A stretch of DNA of 57,900 nucleotides from NCBI GenBank assembly GCA_045616485.1, contig JAZLGU010000025.1, forward strand, positions 1-57,900, written 5' to 3'. A program made the position numbers and the translations under genes. The notes under the pieces were generated by a model, which was not told the origin of the DNA, searched no databases, and saw nothing but the letters and a program-made list of their open reading frames with translations. The DNA is from RGIG3528 sp045616485. Its GTDB lineage: Bacteria; Bacillota; Clostridia; Lachnospirales; Lachnospiraceae. The first letter of the stretch is position 1, and each line of letters starts with the position of its first letter. This document shows, one piece after another, positions 16,690-25,964 of the stretch.

Positions 16690-17490
16690 TTATTTTACGT
16701 AGTAGTATCTTTTTATCCATTCAGACAAGCCGTCCAGGCCGGGGAAAAGGATACGCTCATTAATATTCATGGCATCCAGCATATCTCTTACCTGCCAGCG
16801 GATATCGGCTTTTACGATGTATTTGACGCTGTTGACGGTATGAGTGTCCAGCCATTTTTCTATATCCCCAAAGCTACCGGGGATGACGGAGAAAAAGGAG
16901 TACTGGCTTATGATACGTTCATCCAGGGAGGAAGGCTCCATGATAACCATGGCCCGGTCTCCCATGTCTGCATCATACTGCTCCAGAGAGCCTGCACAGC
17001 CCGCCAGCATTTTGTCGGTAAAACAAAAGGCGTGATTGGTCTTTAAGGTGTCGTGATAGCGGTCAGGAAGCAGGGCATTAATCTCTGTGGCGTCTATGCG
17101 CCAGAGACAGGAGTCGTGACGGGACATATTGTTCAAATCCCCTTCAGATGTGGAAAAATGAAGGGCGATAAGTGGAGAATAAGTCCAGTCCAAAAGCCTG
17201 GTAGGCAGCCCGTGATGCTGACCTATGATAAGCTCGTCCCAGATGGAGAGCTTATGATCGGCAGACTCTAAAGCTGCATATTTGGCAAAGTTACGCAGGA
17301 TATGCTGCTCCAGATGGGCTGATTTGTCTCCACAATTTGTCTTTAAGCTGGTCTGCAATCTGAAAGAAGAATCAGGCATACCACGGTAAATGAAGGAAGA
17401 TCGATAGCGGTCTTCCTTTTCATTTAGCTTCTGATCTTTGAAAATATCCATGACTCTGTCGAGAGAGTCCAAAATAATAGTTTTTACCAT
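16690..17490 (-). CDS. FRG-domain protein
   Basis: A 266-residue protein with the FRG domain signature: FIYRGMPDSSFRLQTSL near residue 32 and GQHHGLPTRLLDWTYSPLIALHF near residues 90-112. The FRG domain is named for its F-R-G motif; here it reads Y-R-G. The biochemical role of FRG proteins is poorly known; some lie in phage-defence or mobile contexts. Its start is one base beyond the pyruvate kinase stop, so the two are co-transcribed and FRG expression depends on the pyk promoter. There is no signal peptide or membrane helix. Confidence 0.8.
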   Translation of the reverse strand: MVKTIILDSLDRVMDIFKDQKLNEKEDRYRSSFIYRGMPDSSFRLQTSLKTNCGDKSAHLEQHILRNFAKYAALESADHKLSIWDELIIGQHHGLPTRLLDWTYSPLIALHFSTSEGDLNNMSRHDSCLWRIDATEINALLPDRYHDTLKTNHAFCFTDKMLAGCAGSLEQYDADMGDRAMVIMEPSSLDERIISQYSFFSVIPGSFGDIEKWLDTHTVNSVKYIVKADIRWQVRDMLDAMNINERILFPGLDGLSEWIKRYYYVK

Positions 17491-17491
17491 A

Positions 17492-18925
17492 TTATCTTCT
17501 GTAATTTTCCTCTGTAACAGTTTCTACTTTGATGGTATTGGTATTGCCTGACTTGCCCTCTACAGGACCGCCGGCAAGTACTATCTTATCGCCTATCTGG
17601 AGATTGAACAGCTCTACAGTCTTATTGAATGCGTAGAAGAACATTACTTCAAGAGATGGGAACTGCTGCACCAGCACAGGCTTTACACCCCAGTTCAGGG
17701 AGAGCTTGCGCCATACTTTTTCGGAGGTGGTCAGACCTATAATGTCCACAGGACAGCGGAAGCGGCTGATCATGCGGGCTGTGCTGCCTGATCTGGTGCA
17801 GGCTACGATGGCCTTGGAATTGGTATCTATGGCCATAGCACAGGTGGCATGGCTGACAGCATCCTGGGCTGAGCGGAATTCGATGCGCTCACCTGCAAAA
17901 CGCTTGGCGTAGGAGATATCCTTTTCCGTGGTCTCAGCGATCTCTGCCATTACCTTTACTGCCTGTACGGGATATTTGCCGGAGGCTGTCTCGCCTGAGA
18001 GCATGATAGCTGAAGAGCCGTCATATACAGCATTGGCAACGTCGGAAATCTCGGCACGGGTAGGACGCGGATTGTTGATCATGGACTCCAGCATCTCAGT
18101 GGCTGTAATAACACGCTTGCCTAAAAGACGACACTTTGTAATCAGATCCTTCTGCAGGGCAGGAAGCTTTACGAAAGGCACTTCCACGCCCAGATCGCCG
18201 CGGGCTACCATAACGCCTTCACAAAGGCCACAGATTTCTTCTATATTGTCACAGCCGGGCTGATTTTCTATTTTGGCAATGATATCGATATCGCTACCGC
18301 CGTTGGCATCAAGGAAGGCATGAAGCTCCTTAAGATCGGAAGCACGGGACACGAAGGAAGCGGCTACGAAGTCTACATCCTGGCTGATGCCAAATAAAAG
18401 GTCTGCCTTATCCTGCTCGGAGAGATAAGGGCCGGACATGACTTTGTTGGGGAAAGACATGCTCTTTTTATTGCTCATGACACCGCCGTTTAAGCAGGTG
18501 CAAATAAGCTTGTGACCCTCTACCTTGTCTACTCTGAAGGTCACTATGCCGTTGCAGACGGACAGGCTGTCACCGGCTTTTAACTCCTCGTGAAGCTTTT
18601 TATATGAAACAGATACTATCTCATCGTTGCCCTCTACATCATCTGTGGTAAAGATAAACTGCTGACCCTCAGCTACTGTAACGGAGCCGTCTTTAAAGGT
18701 GCCGATTCTGTACTCAGGTCCTTTGGTGTCCAGCATAATGGCAATGGGCAGATTCAGCTCCTCTCTGACTTTCTTAATCAACTGTATTTTCTTACCATGC
18801 TCTTCATGGGAGCCATGGGAAAAGTTGAGTCTGGCAACATTCATGCCTGATAAAGCCAGGGCACGCAGAGTCTCCTCGTTTTCTGATGATGGGCCTATAG
18901 TGCAAATGATTTTGGTTTTTCTCAT
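17492..18925 (-). CDS. pyk: Pyruvate kinase
   Basis: A 477-residue enzyme converting phosphoenolpyruvate and ADP to pyruvate and ATP, the last step of glycolysis. Hallmarks: TKIICTIGPSS at the N-terminus, NFSHG, MLDTKGPEYRIG, the active-site helix ITATEMLESMINNPRPTRAE and the downstream SGETASGKYP. It has normal length without the C-terminal PEP-utiliser extension found in many Bacilli. A TATAAT on the minus strand (18969-18974) lies about 45 bases before the start. The ribosome site is weak (GGAG about 14 bases upstream). The FRG gene follows immediately. Confidence 0.97.
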   Translation of the reverse strand: MRKTKIICTIGPSSENEETLRALALSGMNVARLNFSHGSHEEHGKKIQLIKKVREELNLPIAIMLDTKGPEYRIGTFKDGSVTVAEGQQFIFTTDDVEGNDEIVSVSYKKLHEELKAGDSLSVCNGIVTFRVDKVEGHKLICTCLNGGVMSNKKSMSFPNKVMSGPYLSEQDKADLLFGISQDVDFVAASFVSRASDLKELHAFLDANGGSDIDIIAKIENQPGCDNIEEICGLCEGVMVARGDLGVEVPFVKLPALQKDLITKCRLLGKRVITATEMLESMINNPRPTRAEISDVANAVYDGSSAIMLSGETASGKYPVQAVKVMAEIAETTEKDISYAKRFAGERIEFRSAQDAVSHATCAMAIDTNSKAIVACTRSGSTARMISRFRCPVDIIGLTTSEKVWRKLSLNWGVKPVLVQQFPSLEVMFFYAFNKTVELFNLQIGDKIVLAGGPVEGKSGNTNTIKVETVTEENYRR

Positions 18926-19068
18926 GTTTTCTCTGTTATCTCCATTTCAGTTATGTTTACGTCCTTAAATTATACACGAAAAAAAGCCAATTTTACATAC
19001 GAAAAGTTGCGTTTTTAAAAGAATTATTGCTTTTTTTAGAAAAAATACATAAGCAAAAAAACAATGTA

Positions 19069-19077
19069 TGCTATACT
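19069..19077 (+). promoter_or_regulatory. Extended -10 element before the soluble hybrid kinase
   Basis: TGCTATACT fits an extended -10 (TGnTATAAT-like), 43 bases before the ATG at 19120. It lies divergent from the pyk promoter. Confidence 0.5.
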
Positions 19078-19119
19078 TTAACATGGTTTTTTATATATTT
19101 GAGTATTGGAGTATAAGCC

Positions 19120-21609
19120 ATGACATCAGAAGTTGAAAAGCTACAAAACGAATTCAGAGAGAAACTGAAAAAGCTTATGGATACACCGGCTCTGCTCAAT
19201 CTGCCGCCGGAAAGTACTGAAGAGGCCATAGAAAGAGCGGAATTTAATAGAGAAATTCTTGATATAGCGTCCGAGACCACAGAGACAGCTTTTTTCTTTA
19301 TGCAGTTTTATGAAAACGGTGATATTAAAAAGATTCGTTTTTCCAGAAATTTCTGCAGTATGATAGGAAAGGCTGAAAATACTCCTGTCAACGAGTTCTT
19401 TGAAGGCGTGGTAAATATGATTCATCCCGAAGACAGGGAAATGGTGCTATCTGCTTTTTTCAAGGCATTTGCCGGCTATAAGAGCTATAGATTAAAGATA
19501 AGGGCAGGGCTGAACCAGGACGCGTATGGCTGGTACGAAAACGGTGGCGTTTGCCGTACCTATCCTGATGGCACACCCAGGGTTTTCCTTTGTTCATTTA
19601 GCAATATCACTTCGGAAGTGGCTGAAAATAAGGACCTGATGGGACGTCTGGAGGCCATGATTGGAGGCGTAGACGGTGGTCTTATGGTGACCAAAATGGA
19701 GATGGGCTTCCCGTATCTTTATATAAGTGATGCTGTAGCAGCTTTGCAGGGATATACCCCGCAGGAGCTGATGGAAAAAACAGAAGGCAAGGTAACAAAA
19801 AATGTATACCCTGAAGACGCGGAGCGTATAAATGATGAGGTAGTACGGAGTCTGGAAAGTAAGAAAGATACCCTGCATATGACATATCGCGTAGAGCACA
19901 AGGATGGTCATCTAATCTGGGTAAATGACTATGGCAAGCTTACTAACATGCCGGATGGAAGCGTCAGAGTATACAGCCTGGTGCAGGATATGACTTCGCA
20001 GGTGCTGGCTTCAGAGCGTCTGGCCCTTGAGAGAGCTCAGTATCAGGAAGCATTGGTGCATAATGCCATCACTACTTTCTGTTTTGATGTTACTGACAAC
20101 ATGCTCTATGAAAAAATAATCCTTGATAATGACGAGGATATACTGGCAAGGCTGGGAGTAGAGCTTCCGCTAAATCTGGAAACGCTGGCAAAAGCCTACA
20201 TAGACAATGAACAGATTACAATAAGCAAGAAAGATAAATGGCTTTTTAGCGTAGAGGCATTAAGAAAGTTATATGAAGAGGGAAAGACTGGCGGACTGGG
20301 TGAATTTTATAATCCTGTTATAGACCGCTGGGTACGGGTACAGGCGCTTCTTTACAGTGATTTTTTCACCGGTCATCTTATGTGCAGATATATATGTACT
20401 GATGTTACTTTTGAGAAGAAAACGGAAGAAAATCAGAGACAGGCTCTGCTGGAAGCTATGAAGCAGGCGGAAAAAGCCAATCGGGCGAAAACAGTTTTCC
20501 TGTCCAATATGAGCCATGACATCAGAACTCCCATGAATGCCATTATGGGCTATACTACGCTGGCCAAAACTCATATTGATGATAAAGAGAGAACGCTGGA
20601 TTATTTGAACAAAATCCAAAGCTCCGGCAATCATCTGCTTCAGCTTATTAATGATGTACTGGATATGAGCCGTATTGAGTCCGGAACGGTGGCACTGGAA
20701 GAGGAAAAGATAAATCTTATGGATACACTTGAGGGGCTTTGGAATATAGCCAGTCCCGGTGCTAAAGATAAGAATATTACAGTAGATGTAAAAACGGATA
20801 TAAAGGATACCAATGTATATGTGGACCAGCTAAGGCTCAATCAGGTACTTATTAACTGTTTGGGTAATGCTGTAAAATTCACGCCCGAGGGCGGAAAGAT
20901 TGAATTGATGGTGAAGCAGAAGCCTTGTCAAAAGCTGGGCTATGCGACATACGAATTCCATGTAAAGGATACCGGTATAGGCATGAGTGAGGAATTCATG
21001 CAGCATATTTTTGAGCCTTTTTCCCGAGAGAGGAACAGTACGGTCAGCGGTATTCAGGGTACCGGTCTGGGTATGGCCATTACCAAAAACATTGTGGATT
21101 TAATGGATGGTAAGATCGGCGTAAAGAGTAGGAAGGGCGAGGGTACGGAATTCGTTATCAGCGTGAATATGCGCCTGGCGCAGCAGAACGATGGCAAGAA
21201 TTCTGATAACGAAATCGTCTACACCGATGCACCTGGAGTAAAAATACTTCTGGTAGAGGATAACGCCATCAATCGTGAAATCGCTACTGAGATACTGAAG
21301 GAAGGCGGCGCTATCGTCACTACCGTAAATGATGGTACAGAAGCAGTAGAAGCTGTGAAAAATATGAAGCCCGGCGATGTGGATATTATCTTAATGGATG
21401 TCCAGATGCCTATAATGAACGGTATAGAAGCCACCAGAATAATCAGAAAAATGCCGGATGAATTCTGGAAAAATATACCTATCATAGCCATGACTGCCAA
21501 TGCTTTTGAAGAGGACAGACGCGCCAGCTACGAAGCAGGCATGAATGCCCACCTGACCAAACCTATCGTGGTGGCTGAGCTATGGAAGACCATAAATGTG
21601 ATGCTATAA
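19120..21609 (+). CDS. Soluble PAS hybrid histidine kinase with receiver domain
   Basis: An 829-residue cytoplasmic kinase with no membrane helix. Order: helical N-terminus, PAS-like domain (~50-165, with a VNMIHPEDREMV segment), a second PAS (~180-300, with KNVYPEDAERI and HLIWVNDYGKL), a third sensory-like region (~305-430), HisKA with H466 in MSHDIRTPMN, an ATPase domain (FEPFSRERN, GTGLGMAI), and a receiver with D760 in LMDVQMP and K in LTKP. GGAG eight bases before the ATG supports the start. There is no HPt here, so its phosphate may pass to a separate HPt such as that of the kinase at 7689. The stop codon overlaps the first bases of repeat copy 2. Confidence 0.92.
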   Translation: MTSEVEKLQNEFREKLKKLMDTPALLNLPPESTEEAIERAEFNREILDIASETTETAFFFMQFYENGDIKKIRFSRNFCSMIGKAENTPVNEFFEGVVNMIHPEDREMVLSAFFKAFAGYKSYRLKIRAGLNQDAYGWYENGGVCRTYPDGTPRVFLCSFSNITSEVAENKDLMGRLEAMIGGVDGGLMVTKMEMGFPYLYISDAVAALQGYTPQELMEKTEGKVTKNVYPEDAERINDEVVRSLESKKDTLHMTYRVEHKDGHLIWVNDYGKLTNMPDGSVRVYSLVQDMTSQVLASERLALERAQYQEALVHNAITTFCFDVTDNMLYEKIILDNDEDILARLGVELPLNLETLAKAYIDNEQITISKKDKWLFSVEALRKLYEEGKTGGLGEFYNPVIDRWVRVQALLYSDFFTGHLMCRYICTDVTFEKKTEENQRQALLEAMKQAEKANRAKTVFLSNMSHDIRTPMNAIMGYTTLAKTHIDDKERTLDYLNKIQSSGNHLLQLINDVLDMSRIESGTVALEEEKINLMDTLEGLWNIASPGAKDKNITVDVKTDIKDTNVYVDQLRLNQVLINCLGNAVKFTPEGGKIELMVKQKPCQKLGYATYEFHVKDTGIGMSEEFMQHIFEPFSRERNSTVSGIQGTGLGMAITKNIVDLMDGKIGVKSRKGEGTEFVISVNMRLAQQNDGKNSDNEIVYTDAPGVKILLVEDNAINREIATEILKEGGAIVTTVNDGTEAVEAVKNMKPGDVDIILMDVQMPIMNGIEATRIIRKMPDEFWKNIPIIAMTANAFEEDRRASYEAGMNAHLTKPIVVAELWKTINVML

Positions 21610-22096
21610 ATTGTCACGGGGACGTTTCTCACTGTCAACTTTTTGTCAGAGGGACGTTTCTCGCTGTCACACCTCCTGCGGAGCGCACCTCACTGGCGGC
21701 ATCCCCATGAGTCTGTTTAAAGCCAAGGCAGGATTGGTCACAATGTGAATAAAGTGATATAAAAAAAGCTGACCTCAGCCCTGCGAGCTTTGACCCGAGT
21801 GGGCTACGGCACTTACTGTTATGCCCTGCGAGTTCCGGTTCCAGCCCGGAACTCGCAGGGCATAACAGCTAGTGACCGTCCACGAGCGGTCAACCTCGAG
21901 CAGAATGAGGTCAGCTTATTTTTATATCACTTAATAATAACTTAAATCACTCAAATCACTGCCTTGGCTTTAAAGAGAGGAATGGGGCGAGCCCAGGGAG
22001 CAAGCGGAGCTAAAAAGTTGACAGCGAGAAACGTCCCTCTGACAAAAAGTTGACAGTGAGAAACGTCCCTCTGACAATTGTCCCTCTGACAATTGT
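21608..22096. mobile_element. Long palindromic repeat element, copy 2
   Basis: This fills the gap between two convergent genes. The left end (21608-21670) and right end (22016-22096) match copy 1, including tandem GGGACGTTTCTC units and subterminal words (GCGGAGCGCACCT on the left, GAGCCCAGGGAGCAAGCGG on the right). The core 21792-21891 matches copy 1's core in order and length. The arms between differ completely from copy 1 but still pair with each other: 21717-21731 with 21959-21974, and 21752-21777 with 21906-21932. An additional partial end unit is present on the right (22080-22096). The element begins within the kinase stop codon. Confidence 0.75.
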
Positions 22097-22105
22097 CTGC
22101 AAAAT

Positions 22106-23149
22106 CTACAGATATTTAATCAGTTCAGCACGATCGTTGTCCAGTCTGGCATCGGAGAGGCCGAAGTCCATCTGCTTCATGGACCAGGCAGCACGGGCCA
22201 GATTGTATTTTTTGAAAATGGCATTAATATCCTTGTACCAGGCTATAGTGTCTTCTACGGAAGCCAGCTCGATAACGCCGTACTCGCCTACGTAAAGAGG
22301 CACATTGTACTTTTCAGCTACCCGAAGAGCAGGCTGGAAAAGATGGTCAAAATATTCTGAGCCCATCTTGCCCTTTAGATGGTCAGGGAATTCACCGTCA
22401 AAGTCACTGCCGAAAAAGGCCTGGGAACGAGCCTTGTAATCCTCGTAAGTGCCGGGATAGCTAAGCACCCATTTCTCTTTTTCGCGGGGCATACGACTTA
22501 CCCAGGGAGCGCCCTGATGAGTAAAAGCCAAAGGACTGTAGCAGTGGAAAGTAAATACGATATTTTCATCATATGGAGCATCCAGCAGGGTAAGACCATA
22601 GATACTGCCGTTAAAGATGCCGCCTACCATGATGCGGATATCCTTATCAACTGTTCTTATGGCCTCGATGGTACGTCTGGCCATTTTGTTCCAGGTATCA
22701 GTAAAATCAGCTGATGTTACTTCGTTTAAGAGCTCAAGAGTCAGGATGTCCTTATGGCAGCTGTAACGCTGAGCCAGCTGAGTCCAAAGATATACAAACA
22801 TATCCTGAAGTCCTGCATCATAGAAGAACTTGCAGTTGCTTTCATCATCAAAAACATAGCCATGAGCCTTGTGCAGGTCAAGTATCATATGGAGATGGTA
22901 CTTTCTGCACCAGGAGATAGCCTGATCAACATACTTAAGACCCTCTTCGATCATCTGTCCATCTTCTGTCTGAATGACCTCAGCATCGACAGGCACACGA
23001 ACATGGTCCAGACCCCAGTCTGCAGCCATCTTAAAGTGCTCTTCCGTAATGAAATTGTCATAACGATTTTTGTTGTAGTTGCCTGCGCCGCACTGTGACA
23101 GCCAGCCACCCATGTTTACACCTTTTTCATAGCCTTCAAATTTTCTCAT
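22106..23149 (-). CDS. Glycoside hydrolase family 5 enzyme, cytoplasmic
   Basis: A 347-residue GH5-type barrel from the chosen start. The acid/base E143 lies in LELLNEV and the nucleophile E289 in VGEYGV; HCYSPL supplies a conserved His/Tyr. The N-terminal GVNMGGWL is typical of GH5 exo-glucanase-like subfamilies. There is no signal peptide, so it probably trims imported oligosaccharides (beta-glucosides or mannosides); the substrate is uncertain. Three in-frame ATGs exist (23203, 23176, 23149). The promoter at 23195-23223 starts transcription near 23188, ruling out the first, and GGA sits nine bases before the last. It lies next to signalling genes, away from the mannan locus. Confidence 0.85.
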   Translation of the reverse strand: MRKFEGYEKGVNMGGWLSQCGAGNYNKNRYDNFITEEHFKMAADWGLDHVRVPVDAEVIQTEDGQMIEEGLKYVDQAISWCRKYHLHMILDLHKAHGYVFDDESNCKFFYDAGLQDMFVYLWTQLAQRYSCHKDILTLELLNEVTSADFTDTWNKMARRTIEAIRTVDKDIRIMVGGIFNGSIYGLTLLDAPYDENIVFTFHCYSPLAFTHQGAPWVSRMPREKEKWVLSYPGTYEDYKARSQAFFGSDFDGEFPDHLKGKMGSEYFDHLFQPALRVAEKYNVPLYVGEYGVIELASVEDTIAWYKDINAIFKKYNLARAAWSMKQMDFGLSDARLDNDRAELIKYL

Positions 23150-23194
23150 ACAATAATTTCCTTTCTTATTTTTCATGCTCCCTTTTTCATAGTA

Positions 23195-23223
23195 CTTATA
23201 CACTTAATCCTACGAAAACACAA
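23195..23223 (-). promoter_or_regulatory. Promoter of the GH5 gene
   Basis: On the minus strand: TTGTGT, a 17-base spacer, TATAAG. The first of three CGAAAA repeats lies in the spacer, ending at the -35. Confidence 0.5.
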
Positions 23224-23251
23224 GAAAAAACTTACGAAAAATCTGCGAAAA
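23211..23251 (+). promoter_or_regulatory. Three phased CGAAAA repeats upstream of the GH5 gene
   Basis: TACGAAAA at 23211-23218, TACGAAAA at 23233-23240 and TGCGAAAA at 23244-23251. Spacing is 22 and 11 bases, i.e. whole helical turns, as for a regulator bound to one DNA face. No adjacent regulator gene is evident. Confidence 0.4.
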
Positions 23252-23315
23252 TCGTTTTTATCAAGGACTTTTTGGGGGTAAGGCAGGAAATAATAAAGAA
23301 AGTCAAGTATATTTG

Positions 23316-23342
23316 TGAAAAAAGCCTAAAATAGCCGATAAT
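23316..23342 (+). promoter_or_regulatory. Sigma-28/SigD-like promoter of the c-di-GMP gene
   Basis: TGAA at 23316-23319, 14 bases, then GCCGATAA at 23334-23341, close to the motility sigma consensus TAAA-N15-GCCGATAT. A second candidate (-10 TGCTAATAT at 23355-23363) lies downstream, followed by a small ACTCAG/CTGAGT hairpin. Confidence 0.5.
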
Positions 23343-23427
23343 CGCCCGCTAATATGCTAATATAGACTCAGAATGGACTGAGTATTTTCGGTATTTTTGG
23401 AAAAATAATATAATTGGGCGGGATGAA

Positions 23428-25962
23428 ATGAACAAGGTTTATGAACAGGACTACAAAAGAATGCTGGAGAACGATTTGAGTGAAGCCATAGCTAATGGCG
23501 ACATTGAAATTTTTATTCAGCCTCAGTACAATGCGGTCTCATGGGAGCTCATTGGAGCGGAGTGTCTATCCAGATGGAAACATAAGACTCAGGGCTTTTT
23601 GAATCCGGGACAGTTTATACCTGCACTGGAGGAGTCGGGAAGGATATATGAGCTGGACAGATATGTGTGGGAAACAGCCTGCATGCTTATCAGTAAGTGG
23701 AAAAACATGGGGCATGCCATATCTTTGTCTGTTAATATTTCCAGAAAAGACATAGAGCAGGATGACCTGCCTACGGTTTTTTCTGAACTTGTTAAAAAAT
23801 ACGATATTGAGCCGGGTCTTTTACGTCTGGAGATCACGGAAAGTGTATATATGGACGATCCGCAAACTCTGATAGTGCTGGTAAATCGTCTGGCAGCCAT
23901 GGGCTTTCATGTGGAAATGGATGATTTCGGATCAGGATTTTCCTCATTGAACCTTCTCCATGATCTTTATGTGGATGTTTTGAAGCTGGACATGGGCTTT
24001 TTGAAGGAGACAGATGAGAATAAGCGAAGCGGAAATATAATTAATGCCGTGGTAAAAATGGCACATACCCTGGATATGAAGGTTATAGCTGAGGGCGTAG
24101 AGACTTTAGACCAGGTGGAATTCCTTAAAAATATAGGCTGTCTTATGGCTCAGGGTTACCTGTTTTCCAAGCCCATATCCGTAGAGGAATTCGAAAAACT
24201 GCTGTTTGACTGTAACAATTATGACATACGCCGTTACAACAGAAGTGATCCCGATTTTAAGGTGGAGGAGCTCTTCGACAGGACCAGCTCCGGCTACTTC
24301 ATTTTCAACAACTGTATGGGGTCGGCAGCTCTTTTGGAGTATGACGGCAAGACCATTCAGGCGGTAGCTGTAAATGACAGCTTCGTGGAAGAGATGGAAA
24401 AGACCAGGGAACAGGTAGAGAAAAACAGAAACGATCTCTTTAATGTTTTCACGGAAAATACCAGAAGACAGCTGCGCAGAATGATAGAAGAAGCCAGGGA
24501 AGAGGGCATAGCAGTAGGCGAGCTTTTCTCTGTCAGAATGAGAAAGTATGTGGACGTAAAATTAAGATATGTAGAGCGCCATGAAAATGCTGACCTGCTT
24601 TTCTGCGAGGTTAAGGATATTACTGACAAGGTAAAAATGCGTCGTAAGATGGCCAGACTGGAAAAGGCCCAGCTGGAAAAAAGGCGTTTCGAAAAAAAGC
24701 TGCAGGTTATTTTGGAAGTGCCGGGCATCGTTCTTTATGAATACGATCCAAATACCGATGAAATGACCATATCTGTAAGGACTGAAGAGGGTGAATTCCA
24801 CGAGCGCTCGACCACTGAATACCTGGCTAAGCTTAAGGAAAGAAACTGGGTCCATGCAGATGATGTGGACAGATACATAGAAGCCATAAAGAGCATTAAA
24901 GGCGCCAATGACCATGTATCCGTAAGTGCCAGATCCATTACCAGTGAAGGCATATACTGCCATGCCAAGTACCATTTCACAGCCTTTTGTGACGAGGATG
25001 GCTTCCTGCTTAAGGTAATGGGACGTGCAGAGCAGTTGGATGAGGATATCCATGAAAGCTATCTGGAAAATCTTCCTGTGGGCACCTTCCGATATATGGC
25101 AGATGGCAACGAAGAATTTGAATTTATCGGAAAAGGTGCGGTAAGGCTTCTGGGCTTTAATAGCGAAGATGAATTCAGAAAAGCATATAACAATTCCTTT
25201 ATGGAATTTGTTCATCCGGATGATCGTGCCCGTGTGATTGCAGACAGGGCAGAGCAGATGAAAGAGGGCAGAAATTACTACTGTGAGTACAGAGTAGTGG
25301 ATGCAGATGGTAATATACAGTGGATGTACGATGCCGGCATCTTCATTATCGATGAAAGAGGCAGAGGCAAGTACAATGTGGCTCTCACTGACATGAATCA
25401 CTATAAGCAGGGTGCTCTCCTTAAGGAAAAGCGCATGATAGAGCAGGTGGCTGCCTATAGAGAGGACTCCGGTAAGGATCTGATGACAGGCCTTTATAAT
25501 CATAATACCTCCCTGAAAAAAATCCAGGAAAGCATGGAAAACGGAGAAAAAGGAATTTTTGCCATTCTGGATATTGACAATTTCAAGTCAATCAACGATA
25601 CTCATGGTCATGTAGTAGGAGATCAGGCCTTATGCGGTCTGGCAGATGGCATGAAGTCCCTTTTCAGAGATAAGGATATTGTGGGACGCTATGGCGGAGA
25701 TGAATTTGTATTTTTCGTCAAGGGTACTACCAGCAAGGTGGTAGCCAGAAAGAAGGCAGAGGCTATTCTTGATATAGCTTCCAGGATCCTGGTAGATGTG
25801 GGCGAAAATATGACTCTGTCTATTGGTATTGTGTGTGATAGCAGCAAAGCTGATGATGTGGTGGAGCTGGTGGAAATGGCAGACAGTACTTTGTACCGCA
25901 TAAAGAATGCCGGAAAAGGTACTTTTGGCTTCTACGAAAAAAAGGATAATCAAAGGACGTAA
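23428..25962 (+). CDS. c-di-GMP enzyme with EAL, two PAS and GGDEF domains
   Basis: An 844-residue cytoplasmic protein with the phosphodiesterase first and the cyclase last, the reverse of the common order. EAL domain ~10-260: the motif reads E45-C-L (GAECLSRW), and LEITES, DDFGSGFSSL, LKLDMGF and AEGVET are all kept, so c-di-GMP hydrolysis is plausible. A linker with coiled-coil character (~320-430) leads to two PAS domains (~430-540, 545-670; each with an HADD or HPDD motif). GGDEF domain ~680-840: G756-G757-D758-E759-F760 in RYGGDEFVF with intact DIDNFKSIND. It may make or break c-di-GMP depending on PAS signals. The aldo/keto reductase starts two bases after its stop. Confidence 0.92.
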   Translation: MNKVYEQDYKRMLENDLSEAIANGDIEIFIQPQYNAVSWELIGAECLSRWKHKTQGFLNPGQFIPALEESGRIYELDRYVWETACMLISKWKNMGHAISLSVNISRKDIEQDDLPTVFSELVKKYDIEPGLLRLEITESVYMDDPQTLIVLVNRLAAMGFHVEMDDFGSGFSSLNLLHDLYVDVLKLDMGFLKETDENKRSGNIINAVVKMAHTLDMKVIAEGVETLDQVEFLKNIGCLMAQGYLFSKPISVEEFEKLLFDCNNYDIRRYNRSDPDFKVEELFDRTSSGYFIFNNCMGSAALLEYDGKTIQAVAVNDSFVEEMEKTREQVEKNRNDLFNVFTENTRRQLRRMIEEAREEGIAVGELFSVRMRKYVDVKLRYVERHENADLLFCEVKDITDKVKMRRKMARLEKAQLEKRRFEKKLQVILEVPGIVLYEYDPNTDEMTISVRTEEGEFHERSTTEYLAKLKERNWVHADDVDRYIEAIKSIKGANDHVSVSARSITSEGIYCHAKYHFTAFCDEDGFLLKVMGRAEQLDEDIHESYLENLPVGTFRYMADGNEEFEFIGKGAVRLLGFNSEDEFRKAYNNSFMEFVHPDDRARVIADRAEQMKEGRNYYCEYRVVDADGNIQWMYDAGIFIIDERGRGKYNVALTDMNHYKQGALLKEKRMIEQVAAYREDSGKDLMTGLYNHNTSLKKIQESMENGEKGIFAILDIDNFKSINDTHGHVVGDQALCGLADGMKSLFRDKDIVGRYGGDEFVFFVKGTTSKVVARKKAEAILDIASRILVDVGENMTLSIGIVCDSSKADDVVELVEMADSTLYRIKNAGKGTFGFYEKKDNQRT

Positions 25963-25964
25963 TT

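Noticed and set aside
24562..25503. 313-codon minus-strand frame under the EAL/GGDEF gene
   Set aside because: Shadow frame: the sense strand encodes recognisable PAS and GGDEF domains.
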